From: JAUSIF01 sp040901465
GTDB taxonomy: Bacteria > Pseudomonadota > Alphaproteobacteria > Rhizobiales > Xanthobacteraceae
Reading direction: 5' to 3'
Assembly: GCA_040901465.1 (NCBI GenBank)
Contig: JBBDYN010000002.1
Coordinates: 62,001 to 126,000 of the forward strand
DNA: 64,000 nucleotides
The first letter of the stretch is position 1, and every line of letters begins with the position of its first letter. The notes beneath the pieces are model-generated. The model was not told where the DNA came from, made no database searches, and saw only the letters and a program-made list of their open reading frames with translations. Positions 8,780-18,500 of the stretch are shown piece after piece. The translations under genes were made by a program, and so were the position numbers.

Positions 8780-9790
8780 TTACTTCAGGAACTCGTTGGT
8801 ATAGAGACCGTCATAGTTCTTGAGGGCGTCCTTCGGATCGAGGAGCTTCGCCTCAAGGCTGACCTTTTGCGAGTTCTCGAGGCCCGCCACGGTCACGCGA
8901 ATGTCCTTGCCGTGCGCCTTGGACACGACCGCCCAGGCGGCCTCGAGCAGCTTCGGGTCCATCTTCTCGAAGCGTTTACGAAGCAGATTGAGCGCTTCGT
9001 CCGGCTTCTCGTTGATGAACTTGGAAGCCGCCGCGAAAGCGCGCGCCATCTTCGCACACATATCCCGTTTCACTTTACACGTCTCCGGCTTTCCGTAGAT
9101 GAGGCCGTATGCGAACGGCACGAGCTCGGGCGCGTCCTTGGCGCCGCTTGCCAGCATGATCGCGCTGCCTTTTTCCACCGCCTGAGTAGTAAACGGAAGC
9201 GAAGTCGCGTAGCCGTCAATCGACTTGTTTTCCAGTGCCGGCAGCATGGCCGGCGGATCCATCGGCGCAATGCGGACGTCGTTCTCGACGTCGAGGCCGC
9301 CCTTGGAAACGACGTAGCGCTCCCAGGCGTGCACGATGCTGCCGACGCCCTGGATACCGATTGTCTTGCCTTTGAGCGCCTTGGCGCGGTCGGCCATGGA
9401 CGACTTTTCGGTGATGCCCGCGGCGTCCGCGACGTCCTTACGCAAGACAAGCTCCACGAGCGGACGATCGACCACGTTGACGATGGCCAGCATCCGTTGG
9501 CCCTGCGCGGCTGCACGCAAGAACACCGGACCGGTTCCCATGGTGAAGTCGGCGCTGCCCGCGAGCACGGCATTTGGCGCGGCGACGCCGACGAGATTGC
9601 GTGTGCTGACCTTGAGGCCTTCCTTCTTGTAGAAGCCCGCGTCCTCGGCGATGAAGGCGGTGCTGAACGTCAGCGTCTGCGCCGGTAGCGCCATAATGAC
9701 GTCTATCTCTTGAGCCTTGCCGCCGTTGGGGCTGAGCCCGATCGCAATACCGACGGCAGCCAAGGCTGCGTGTCTGGGCCATTTGAACAT
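8780..9790 (-). CDS. ABC transporter substrate-binding protein (NMT1/SsuA-like)
   Basis: 336-residue periplasmic binding protein of the nitrate/sulfonate/taurine class. The Sec leader (MFKWPRHAALAAVGIAIGLS...) ends near GKAQEID. Typical features are AFIAEDAGFYKKEGLKV, TMGTGPVFLRAAAQG and LKGKTIGIQGVGSIVHAW. The ATG at 9790 is preceded by GGAGGAAAAG; the upstream in-frame extension is rejected. It is divergent from the permease-ATPase-permease genes starting at 9958 and is probably their binding protein. The ligand is unknown. Confidence 0.88.
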   Translation of the reverse strand: MFKWPRHAALAAVGIAIGLSPNGGKAQEIDVIMALPAQTLTFSTAFIAEDAGFYKKEGLKVSTRNLVGVAAPNAVLAGSADFTMGTGPVFLRAAAQGQRMLAIVNVVDRPLVELVLRKDVADAAGITEKSSMADRAKALKGKTIGIQGVGSIVHAWERYVVSKGGLDVENDVRIAPMDPPAMLPALENKSIDGYATSLPFTTQAVEKGSAIMLASGAKDAPELVPFAYGLIYGKPETCKVKRDMCAKMARAFAAASKFINEKPDEALNLLRKRFEKMDPKLLEAAWAVVSKAHGKDIRVTVAGLENSQKVSLEAKLLDPKDALKNYDGLYTNEFLK

Positions 9791-9957
9791 CTTTTCCTCC
9801 CGACTTATCCTTTGACCGTAGGATGATGACAGGAAGCGGGCCTTGTCACAACGAGCGCTCCGGAAAAGGTGTCGCGCCAATTCCGTGAATAGTCAGGCGG
9901 GTCTGAATATGCTGAATAAATCGACGTCATCCTTGTCGGACGATTTCGGGAGAGCGA

Positions 9958-10791
9958 ATGGCCACGTTGGGTCATAGCCAGGATTCCCACGGCGCATCGG
10001 GATTGGGCCGCTACGGAACGCTGCTCAAGGCGCGCGGTGACCAGTTGCTGGTGCTCGTTGTGCTGCTCGCGATCTGGCAGGCGCTGAGCCTGACGCTCGG
10101 CACGTACTGGGTGGGCTCGCCCTGGGGCGTCGCTACCCGGCTCGCGAGCGGGATCGCCAACGGAGAAATCCTGCGCCACTCCTCTTACACGTTGATCGAG
10201 GCCACCGCCGGCTTTGTCATCGGCGCGATCCCTGCGGCCGTACTGCCATTTCTTCTGCGCCGTATGCCGATCGCGACTGCGATCCTCGACCCGTTCATGG
10301 TCGGCGGCTACGGCGCGCCGAAGTTGGCGCTCGCGCCGCTCTTTATTCTTTGGTTTGGCATCGGCATTGAGTCGAAGATCGCCCTTGTCGCGATCACTGT
10401 CTTCTTCATCGTCTATTTCAGCGCGCTCGCCGGCATCCGCGCGCTCGATGCGAAGCTCGTGCAGATGGCCCAGGTCATGGGCGCGAACGAAAAGGACGTG
10501 GCGCGCCACATCGTGTTTCCCGGCGCGGTGCCCTACATCTTCACCGGCCTGCGCATTGCCATGCCCTATTCGATCGGGGGCGCGGTGATCGCCGAACTGA
10601 TCTCCGCCAATCGCGGGCTCGGCTATCTCATCCAGCTCGGAGCCATGAATTTCGATACGACCGGCGTATTCGTAGCGTTGGTCTCGGTCACCTTGATCGT
10701 GTTTCTCGGCAACTGGACCGTGAACGCCGTAGAGCGGCGGCTACTGCGCTGGCGTCCGCCGTCCGACGTGACTTTGCAGATGGGGACTTGA
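9958..10791 (+). CDS. ABC transporter permease (SsuC/TauC-like)
   Basis: 277-residue inner-membrane permease with about six TM segments. The cytoplasmic EAA loop for ATPase contact is visible (ALDAKLVQMAQVMGANEKDV). Segments such as GAPKLALAPLFILWFGIGIE are typical of nitrate/sulfonate/taurine permeases. First gene of a long plus-strand operon; its stop lies just before the ATPase start. A second permease of the same family follows the ATPase, suggesting a heterodimeric channel. Confidence 0.9.
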   Translation: MATLGHSQDSHGASGLGRYGTLLKARGDQLLVLVVLLAIWQALSLTLGTYWVGSPWGVATRLASGIANGEILRHSSYTLIEATAGFVIGAIPAAVLPFLLRRMPIATAILDPFMVGGYGAPKLALAPLFILWFGIGIESKIALVAITVFFIVYFSALAGIRALDAKLVQMAQVMGANEKDVARHIVFPGAVPYIFTGLRIAMPYSIGGAVIAELISANRGLGYLIQLGAMNFDTTGVFVALVSVTLIVFLGNWTVNAVERRLLRWRPPSDVTLQMGT

Positions 10792-10793
10792 TT

Positions 10794-11591
10794 ATGTCCG
10801 CCCGGCCCCTCCTGGAAGTCCGCGACCTGAGCAAGCGCTTCGCTTCACGCGCCGGCCGTGATCCATCGCAATGGGTGATCCAGGACTTGAGCTTCTCCGT
10901 CGCCGACGGCGAGTTTCTCACGATCATCGGTCCGTCCGGCTCGGGCAAGACCACGCTTCTCAATATGATTGCGCAGATCGACGTCGCGAGCGGCGGCGAG
11001 GTGCGCTTCCAGTCCGAGGCGGCCCCGGTCAACGATCCCAAGTCGCTCATTCCGGGCCTCAAGTGCCGCATCGGCTATGTGACGCAGGAAGACAATTTGC
11101 TGCCGTGGCGTACGACGTTGCAAAACGTTCTCTTCCCGCTCGTCGTGCAGGGCCGGCTCAATGACGAAACCCGCGCCCACGCCGAGATGCTGATCCGCAC
11201 CGTCGGTCTTGCCGGCTTCGAACATCATTATCCGCATGAGCTATCCGGCGGCATGCGCAAGCGGGCCTCGCTCATCCGAACGCTCGTCTATGACCCGCCC
11301 GTGATCCTGATGGATGAGCCGTTCGGAGCGCTCGACGCGCAGACGCGTGCGGTCCTGCAGGAGGATTTGCTGCGGCTTTGGAATCTCGGCCGCAAGACGA
11401 TTGTCTTCGTAACTCACGATATCGCCGAGGCGATCGCACTCGGCGACCGTACGCTCGTGCTGTCGCGCGCACCCGCGCGCATCGCGGGTGAGCACATGAT
11501 CTCCATCCCACGTCCGCGTGATATCCGCGGGATCATGACCCATCCCGACTTTGGGCAGCTTTACCAGCGCATCAGGGCGCAGGTGCAATGA
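10794..11591 (+). CDS. ABC transporter ATP-binding protein (SsuB/TauB-like)
   Basis: 265-residue cytoplasmic ATPase: Walker A GPSGSGKTT, Q-loop YVTQEDNLLPWRT, signature LSGGMRKRASLIR (a variant with MRKR after the LSGG core, frequent in this subfamily), Walker B VILMDEPFGALD and the switch His in FVTHD. An ATG (MSARPLLEV) two codons inside a TTG-initiated frame is the likely start. It lies between two permease genes and its stop overlaps the next start as ATGA. Confidence 0.92.
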   Translation: MSARPLLEVRDLSKRFASRAGRDPSQWVIQDLSFSVADGEFLTIIGPSGSGKTTLLNMIAQIDVASGGEVRFQSEAAPVNDPKSLIPGLKCRIGYVTQEDNLLPWRTTLQNVLFPLVVQGRLNDETRAHAEMLIRTVGLAGFEHHYPHELSGGMRKRASLIRTLVYDPPVILMDEPFGALDAQTRAVLQEDLLRLWNLGRKTIVFVTHDIAEAIALGDRTLVLSRAPARIAGEHMISIPRPRDIRGIMTHPDFGQLYQRIRAQVQ

Positions 11592-12406
11592 CGAGCCACG
11601 ATAGCGCGCTCGATCTCGCGGCACCGTCGCGGGTCAAATGGCGCCACCACGCGGTGACTGCGGGCCGGATCGGATTGGCCTTGCTGCTGCTTGTTGCTTG
11701 GAAGATCGGCGCGGACGCCGCCGGACCCGTCTATGCCGCCGATCCGGTCAAGGTGTTCCAGCGCATCGTCGGCGACACGATGTCCGGCACCTTGCTACGG
11801 CACGTCTATGTCACGCTTCGCCTCTCGGCGATTGGCTTCGCGATCGGCTGTTTCTTCGGCGTCGCTTTGCCGTTCGTTCTTCGGCGCGTGCCGCGGCTCA
11901 CCGCGGCCGTCGAGCCCTACATCATGGCTTCCGTCGGAGTGCCGAAATATGCGCTCGTCCCGCTCTTTATTCTCTGGTTCGGAATCGACGACGCGCCGAA
12001 ACTCTGGCTTGTCGGCTTGCTCGTATTTTACCCGGTGTTCATCGCGGTGTTCGCCGGCATTCGCAACGTCGACCGGCGCCTCATCAATATGGCGCGCGTG
12101 ATGGGCGCGAGCGAGGCGATGATCTCGCGCGAAGTGATCTGGAACTCGCTTCTGTCCTTCTTCTTCGCCGCCCTCAAAATCGCGCTGCCGCGCGCAGTCA
12201 GCGCCGCGATCATCGGCGAGTTCCTGGTCGGCGACGCGGGCCTCGGCTATCTGATCGAATATTCGCGGCAGAATTTCGATACGACTGGCGTTTTTGCCGG
12301 CATCGTGGTCGCGACCGCGCTCGTACTCGCGATCAACGCGATCCTCGTCCTGATTGACCGCCGCATCAATGCCTGGCGGCCGACCGAGCGCGATATGGAG
12401 CTATAG
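11588..12406 (+). CDS. ABC transporter permease (SsuC/TauC-like), second copy
   Basis: 272-residue membrane permease paralogous to the one at 9958-10791: compare GVPKYALVPLFILWFGIDDA, the EAA loop NVDRRLINMARVMGASEAM, and the ending AGLGYLIEYSRQNFDTTGVF. Start overlaps the ATPase stop (ATGA). With two permeases and one ATPase the importer is probably (permease A-permease B)-ATPase2. It is followed 6 nt later by an amidohydrolase, implying that uptake and hydrolysis of one substrate are co-expressed. Confidence 0.9.
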   Translation: MTSHDSALDLAAPSRVKWRHHAVTAGRIGLALLLLVAWKIGADAAGPVYAADPVKVFQRIVGDTMSGTLLRHVYVTLRLSAIGFAIGCFFGVALPFVLRRVPRLTAAVEPYIMASVGVPKYALVPLFILWFGIDDAPKLWLVGLLVFYPVFIAVFAGIRNVDRRLINMARVMGASEAMISREVIWNSLLSFFFAALKIALPRAVSAAIIGEFLVGDAGLGYLIEYSRQNFDTTGVFAGIVVATALVLAINAILVLIDRRINAWRPTERDMEL

Positions 12407-12412
12407 CTCGGG

Positions 12413-13531
12413 ATGAAACTGCCCCTGCAAGGCGCGATCGACTGCGATATCCATCCGACACCGCCGGGCGTCACCGAACTCTTGCCTTACCTCGGCGAAT
12501 ATTGGCGCGACCAGTTCGTCAACCGACACATCGACAAGCTCGGCTTCAATCTTACCAGCTACCCTCCGAATTCGCCGCTCTCCGCGCGTCCGGACTGGCG
12601 CGCGAATTCTGGCCAACCCGGCGGAGCCCTCGAATTGATCCGCGCGAAGGCGCTTGATCCCTTCGGCACACGCTTCGCGATTTGCAACGTGCTGCATGGC
12701 GCCATCGCGTTGTTCAACGAGGACATGGCTGCCGCCCTCTGTTCCGCGGTCAATGACTACGTCGCGAAGGAATTGCTCGATCGCGAGCCGCGGCTGCGCG
12801 CTTCGGTTCTCGTTCCCGCGCACAATCCTGAACTCGCCGTGGCCGAGATCGAACGCGTCGCGTCCGATCGGCGCTTCGTGCAGGTGCTGCTGCTTGTCAT
12901 GGGCGACATGCTCCTCGCCCGCCGCATCAATTGGCCGATCTTCGCCACGGCCGAGAAGCATGGCCTTGCCGTCGGCATCCACGCCGGCAGCACCTATCGC
13001 TGGGCGCCGACGCCGTCGGGGTGGCCGTCGCATCGCATCGAGGATTATGTCGCGCAGTCCGCCGCTTTCGAGAGCCAGCTCGTGGGCTTCCTCGCCGAGG
13101 GCGTCTTTCAGAAGTTCCCGAAGCTTCGCCTCGTCTTGATCGAGTCGGGCTTCACCTGGCTCCCGAGCCTCTTGTGGCGCACGAATAAGGAGTGGCGCGG
13201 CGTGCGTGCCGAAGTGCCCTGGATCGATCGCCCGCCTGCCGAGATCGTGCACGAGCACGTGCGCTTCACACTGCAGCCGGTCGACGCGCCGAAGGACGAT
13301 CCGGCCGCGCTCGCCCGCACGCTCGAACATATCGGCTCCGACCGCGTTCTCCTGTTCTCGACCGACTATCCGCACTGGCAGTTCGACGGCGAGAACGCCC
13401 TGCCGGACGGGCTTCCCGAGCGCACAATCCGACGACTTCTCGTCGAGAATGCGCTGGAAACCTACCCGCGTTTGCGGGATGGCGCCGATTCGAGCGATAA
13501 TACCGGCCGGGCCGAGGAGCAGGTTCCATGA
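12413..13531 (+). CDS. Amidohydrolase-2 family protein (copy 1)
   Basis: 372-residue predicted cytoplasmic TIM-barrel metal hydrolase or decarboxylase (amidohydrolase_2/ACMSD-like). It begins DCDIHPTPPG, so the usual HxH at the end of beta-1 is DxH. Other landmarks are GIHAGSTYRW, LRLVLIESGFTWLPSLLWR and the late FSTDYPHWQFD with the conserved Asp. The next gene is a paralog, overlapped by ATGA. Together with the Rieske and SRPBCC genes it looks like a catabolic unit; the C-N, C-O or C-C bond acted on is unknown. Confidence 0.85.
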   Translation: MKLPLQGAIDCDIHPTPPGVTELLPYLGEYWRDQFVNRHIDKLGFNLTSYPPNSPLSARPDWRANSGQPGGALELIRAKALDPFGTRFAICNVLHGAIALFNEDMAAALCSAVNDYVAKELLDREPRLRASVLVPAHNPELAVAEIERVASDRRFVQVLLLVMGDMLLARRINWPIFATAEKHGLAVGIHAGSTYRWAPTPSGWPSHRIEDYVAQSAAFESQLVGFLAEGVFQKFPKLRLVLIESGFTWLPSLLWRTNKEWRGVRAEVPWIDRPPAEIVHEHVRFTLQPVDAPKDDPAALARTLEHIGSDRVLLFSTDYPHWQFDGENALPDGLPERTIRRLLVENALETYPRLRDGADSSDNTGRAEEQVP

Positions 13532-14625
13532 ACATTCCCGTCCGAGAGACTCGCTCCGCGCAGAAATTCTCCTTCGTCGATGGCGACATCCATCCGGCCT
13601 TTCGCGCGCCGTCGGACTTGTATCCGTTCCTGCCCGCGCGCTGGCGCGATCATCTCCTGACCTTCGGCGAACACCTACGTCAGGGCCTCTCGGGCCAGCT
13701 CGCGTATCCGCGCATGATGGCGAGCGGCATGCGTGCGGATGCATTTCCGGAGCAAGGCCCGCCGGGCTCCGATCTCGAAATGATGCGCAAGCAACACTTG
13801 GACGCAAACGGCGTCGAGTACGGCATGCTCGTCGCACTCAGTCGCGGCGGGATGGAAGAGCGCAATCTCGATTTCGCGGCTGCGTTGTCGCAAGCCGTCA
13901 ACGATTGGCAGATCGAAGCCTGGGTGAAGCCCGAGCCGCGACTTCGCGCCGGTATCGTCGTGCCACAGGAGGACGCCGCCTTCGCCGCGAGCGAGATCGA
14001 GCGCCGCGCCCCCGACCGCCGCTTCGTGCAGGCGATTTTCTCGCCGCGCGCGAGCGACCCGGTCGGCCATCGCCGCTATTGGTCGATCTATGAAGCAGCC
14101 GAGCGCCATAACCTGCCGGTCGGTCTGCATTCGGCCGGCTTCAGCGGCGGGCATCCTTCCACTGGTTCCGGCTGGCCCACCTACTACATGCAGGAGCACT
14201 ATGCCTTCTCCACCGCCATGCAGAGCGTCGTCACGAGCATGATCTTCGAGGGCGTGTTCGAGCGCTTCCCGAAATTGAAAATCGTGCTGATCGAGGGCGG
14301 GTTCTCCTGGGCGCCGGCACTCGGCTGGCGCATGGACAAGCACTGGGAGCGCATGCGTGCGGAAACCCCGCACGTGAAACGGCCGCCTTCCGAATATCTG
14401 CGCCAGAATTTCTGGTTCACGACACAGCCGATCGAAGAGCCGCAGAAGCCCGCGCACCTTGCCGACATTATCGGCTGGCTCGGCTGGGACCGGCTGATCT
14501 TTTCGAGCGACTATCCTCACTGGGACTTCGACCACCCGCGTCACGCCTTCAAGTTTGCGCTCACCGACAAGCAGAAGGCCATGGTCTTCCGCGACAACGC
14601 CAAGGCGGTGTACGGCCTGCAATGA
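13528..14625 (+). CDS. Amidohydrolase-2 family protein (copy 2)
   Basis: 365-residue paralog of the preceding protein: DGDIHPAFRAP at the N-terminus, VNDWQIEAWVKPEPRLRAGI, GLHSAGFSGGHPS, LKIVLIEGGFSWAPALGWRM and FSSDYPHWDFD. It shares the DxDxH metal-site variant. Overlaps both neighbours by ATGA, so four consecutive genes are translationally coupled. The two copies may form a heteromer or act on successive intermediates; neither is provable here. Confidence 0.85.
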   Translation: MNIPVRETRSAQKFSFVDGDIHPAFRAPSDLYPFLPARWRDHLLTFGEHLRQGLSGQLAYPRMMASGMRADAFPEQGPPGSDLEMMRKQHLDANGVEYGMLVALSRGGMEERNLDFAAALSQAVNDWQIEAWVKPEPRLRAGIVVPQEDAAFAASEIERRAPDRRFVQAIFSPRASDPVGHRRYWSIYEAAERHNLPVGLHSAGFSGGHPSTGSGWPTYYMQEHYAFSTAMQSVVTSMIFEGVFERFPKLKIVLIEGGFSWAPALGWRMDKHWERMRAETPHVKRPPSEYLRQNFWFTTQPIEEPQKPAHLADIIGWLGWDRLIFSSDYPHWDFDHPRHAFKFALTDKQKAMVFRDNAKAVYGLQ

Positions 14626-15035
14626 GTCGGTACGTCGTCGCCAAGGCGAGCGAGATCAACCCCGGCGGTCACAAACTCGTCGAAGTGAAGGGCCGCGAAA
14701 TCGGGCTCTTCAATGTCGGCGGCGAATTCTTCGCGCTGTCGAATCGCTGTCCGCACGAGGCGGGCCCGCTATGTGCTGGCAGGATCACCGGCATCGTGCT
14801 CTCCGACCGCCCCGGCCAGTATCGCGTCGAACGGCCCGGCGAATTCCTGCGCTGCCCGTGGCACGGCTGGGAGTTCGACATCCGCACTGGCCAGTCCTGG
14901 TGCGATCCGAAATCCACCAAGGCGCGTAGCTTCCAGGTGAAGGTGGAGCCGGGCGAGCAGCTCGTAAAGGGACCGTACGTCGCCGAAACGTTTCCCGTTT
15001 CTGTCGAAGAAGAGTATCTGGTCATCGAGCTCTAA
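14622..15035 (+). CDS. Rieske [2Fe-2S] domain protein
   Basis: 137-residue soluble Rieske protein. Cluster ligands C43/H45 (NRCPHEAGPLC) and C78/H81 (RCPWHGWEFD). The 32-residue spacing between H45 and C78 is roughly twice the usual 15-17. No oxygenase catalytic domain is attached and no reductase lies nearby, so it may be a ferredoxin for an enzyme elsewhere. ATGA overlap with the upstream amidohydrolase. Confidence 0.88.
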   Translation: MSRYVVAKASEINPGGHKLVEVKGREIGLFNVGGEFFALSNRCPHEAGPLCAGRITGIVLSDRPGQYRVERPGEFLRCPWHGWEFDIRTGQSWCDPKSTKARSFQVKVEPGEQLVKGPYVAETFPVSVEEEYLVIEL

Positions 15036-15074
15036 CGAGGGCCGTCGACGATTCTGAAATTTAGCGAGGGTGGA

Positions 15075-15512
15075 ATGGCTGACGATCCGAGAAGCGGGAA
15101 GGGGACGGTCACAAAAACGCTCGAGCTGCCCGTGAGCGCGGAAGACGTCTGGGAAGTGGTCGGCGATTACAACGGGCTCGCGCGCTGGAACGCCGGCGTC
15201 GCCCGCAGCGACCTCACCAATGAAGGTAAGCGGCGCACGTTAACGCTCAAGGTCGGCGGCTCCGTGGTCGAGGACCTCGTCGACTACGACTGGAGGGGCC
15301 GCCGTTACACCTACAGCATCGTCGAAAGCGCGATCCCGGTGACGCGCCACAAGGCGACGATCTCGGTCATCGAGCGCGGACCCAATATGTCCACGGTGCA
15401 CTGGACCTGCGAATTCCAGCCGAAGGGCGTCGACGTGCCGACCGTCGCCGGAATCTTCACGGGAATTTTCGAGGGCGGCCTCAAGCAGCTCGAGCATATG
15501 TTTCGGAAGTAG
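15075..15512 (+). CDS. SRPBCC family protein (polyketide cyclase/dehydrase-like)
   Basis: 145-residue START/Bet v1-like fold protein: LELPVSAEDVWEVVGDYNG, LARWNAGVARSDL, VEDLVDYDWRGRRYTYSIVE and a C-terminal helix (GIFTGIFEGGLKQLEHM). The family binds hydrophobic ligands in a helix-grip cavity. Start ATG is preceded by GAGGGTGG. Last gene of the ABC-amidohydrolase-Rieske operon; role there unknown. Confidence 0.82.
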   Translation: MADDPRSGKGTVTKTLELPVSAEDVWEVVGDYNGLARWNAGVARSDLTNEGKRRTLTLKVGGSVVEDLVDYDWRGRRYTYSIVESAIPVTRHKATISVIERGPNMSTVHWTCEFQPKGVDVPTVAGIFTGIFEGGLKQLEHMFRK

Positions 15513-15523
15513 GCGGACGGCGC

Positions 15524-18500
15524 TCAGAATAGCTTGAGTTGCCGGTCTTCCTCGCGCGCCCGGCGCCGTGCGGGACGCTGGTGCCTCAGGAGTTCGGCCT
15601 CGATGTCCGTTAGGAACGGGGACGGCGGAAGCGCCTGCTTGCGCCTGCGCCAATGCCGCTCCTGCGCGCGGCTGAGATAGAGCCGGTCCATGGCCCGCGT
15701 CATGCCGACGTAGAAAAGACGGCGTTCCTCCGCGAGCGCAACTTCATCGGGTTTGCCCCAGTGCAGCGGCAGGATTCCGTCTTCCAGCCCCGTGATGAAG
15801 ACGACCGGAAATTCAAGGCCCTTCGCTGCGTGGAGCGTAAGCAGCGACACCCGGTCGGCGCGGGGATCGAAGAAATCGGCTTCGCTCGCGACCGCCACTG
15901 CATCGGCGAAGCGCGCGCCGTCGCGGGCGCAGGTCTCGGCGAGTGCGGTCAGCCGCTTGAGCGCGATCTCGATCGCGGCGCGATCGATCTGATCGCTCGC
16001 CGGCAGTTTTTTCGCCGCTGCCTGGAGACGGATCGCGAACGGCTCCTCGCCCGCATGATCGTAGAGCTCGAGCAAAAGCGCCCGCGTGGCCGGATCCTCC
16101 GCGAGCGGCACGTGCGAATGCTTCTTGAACGGAATGCCCGAGCGCGCGAACGCCTCGACCAGCGCCGCCGACTGCGCATCGGTGCGATAGAGCACTGCGA
16201 AGTCGGCGAACGAGAGATCCGTGTCGCGGCCGTTTGTCCGGCCGCTGTCGATCGAGAAGAAATTGTGCCCGCCGATCAGCACTTCGATCGTTTGGATCAC
16301 GAACTCCGCTTCCGCCCGCTCGGTGGGGGCCGCGTGAACGGTGATGCGCTCCTGCATCTCGTGCACGACTTCGGCGATCGAGCGTTCGCGCGGGGACGCC
16401 GCGATCACCTGCGATGAGGCAGCGACGATCGTACCGGCGGAGCGGTAGTTGCGCCGCAGTTGGACCACGGCCGCGCGGGGAAAATCCTGCTTGAAGCGCT
16501 CGAAGCACGACGCATCCGCGCCGCGGAAGCCGTAGATCGCCTGGTCGGGGTCGCCGATCACGCAGAGATTGGCGCCTTCCGGCGCGATCTGCCGGATGAG
16601 GCGGTATTGCTGCTCGTCGATGTCCTGGAACTCATCGACCGACACCGATCGGAAACGCTCGCGTAACAGCGCGGCGACCTCAAGGTGCCCATCCAGCAAT
16701 TGAACCGCCAGGCGCATGAGGTCGTCGAAGTCCACGAGATTGCGCAGCATCAGGCCTCGTTGATAGGTCGCGAAGGCCTCGCCCGTTTCATCGTCGGGCA
16801 CGGCTCCGGTGCGTTTCGTCGTCGAGATCGCGCGCAACAGGCGCTCCGCCTTGCTCGCCGGAAACCCGCGCATCTCCGCGAAAATCGCCGCTTTGTCCGC
16901 GTCGCTCGCGATCCGGAAGCCGCGGTTCAGGCCCGCCGCCGCCGCGTGCTCGCGCAGAATCGCAAGCCCGAGCGAATGGAAAGTATGTACGGATACTTGT
17001 CTGGCGTCCGCAGGCAGCAGGCGCGCGAGCCGCTCGCGCATTTCCGCCGCCGCCCGCCGCGTGAAGGTGACGACAAGACAATTCGCGGCCGGCACGCCGT
17101 GCTCGGTCACGAGGTGCGCGATCCGGTGGGTGAGCGTGCGCGTCTTGCCCGAACCGGGCCCTGCGACAATCAGGAGCGCGCCATCGGAGACTTCCGCCGC
17201 CTCGCGCTGGTCTTCGTCGAGCGACGCGAGAATGCCGACCCGATCCAATCCTTCACTTCTCCTCTGCGGGGAGAGGTCGACCGAGCGTAGCGACGTCGGG
17301 TGAGGGGGCGCGACTGCGGCTTGACCGATCGGGTTTCCCTTCGGTCGTCTCTTTGCCGTGATCCGCTTGGCCACCGGCGCATCGAACAGGAATCCCCCCG
17401 CCGACAGGCGCGAAAGCTCTCCCTCTTCGAACAGGCGGATCACCCCATACTCGCCGTCGTAGCCGGAATCGCGGATCACCTTGCCGGCACGCAACCGCGC
17501 GACTGCTTCCCCGAGCAACGAATCCGCGCGCGCGATGTCCTCGACCGGAACCTGTTCCAGAATCTGTAGCTCCGGTCCGAGCGCCCCGATCGTTCGCTCG
17601 TAGACCTCGGCGACCTTCTTGCTTGTGACCCCGGTACTCGCGATCTCCGCGAGCATTTCCGGCAGCGGCACGAGGCTCGATATTTCGCCCGCCGTTTCCG
17701 GCGGCTTCGCCTCTACTTCGCTCCTCCGGGCGAGCACCTGCACCCGGTGCAGCACGCCCACCGTGAGTCGCTGTCCGCACACGGGACACAGCCCGCCGTG
17801 GGCGAGCGTCTCCTTCGGCTCGAACCGCACCTCGCATTTGCGGTGGCCGTCGAGATGATACTTGCCCTCCTCGGGATAGAACTCGACCGTGCCCGCGTAG
17901 CCCACGCCGGTTTCCAGCGCACGGCGGATCGCGAAATAATCGAGGTCGCAATCGAACCCGGTAGCCTCGCGGCCGAGCTTGCCCGGCGAATGCGCGTCGG
18001 AATTGGAAACGAGTCGGAAGCGGTCAAGCGAGGGCACGCGCCAGTTCATCGCCGGGTCCGACGAAAGCCCGGTCTCCACCGCGAAAATGTGCGAGGCGAG
18101 GTCGCCATAGCATTCCTCGATCGAATCGAAGCCCGACATCGAGCCAAGCGCGGCGAACCATGGAGTCCAGATATGCGCGGGCACGAGATAGGCGCCGGGG
18201 CCCCCTTCGAGTGCGATCTCCAGAAGATCGCGCGAGTCGAGCCCCAGAATCGGCCGCCCGTCGGATGAAATATTGCCGATGTTGCCGAGCCGTGCGGAAA
18301 TCCGATCCATCGTCGCGAAATCGGGGGCGTAGATGAGGTGATGGATCTTCCGCGTCTTGTCGCCCTTCTTGTAGATCGTGGAGATTTCCACTTCGAGCAT
18401 GAAGCGCACAGGCAGCCGGCAGGCGGCCGGCAGCCGCTCGGCGACCGCTCTTTCGATTTCATCGTTCAGCCGGAACAGGCCTGGCTCCGCCGGCACGAGC

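Noticed and set aside
12401..13837. 478-codon minus-strand frame antisense to both amidohydrolases
   Set aside because: Antisense shadow of strongly biased codons; no recognisable domain.
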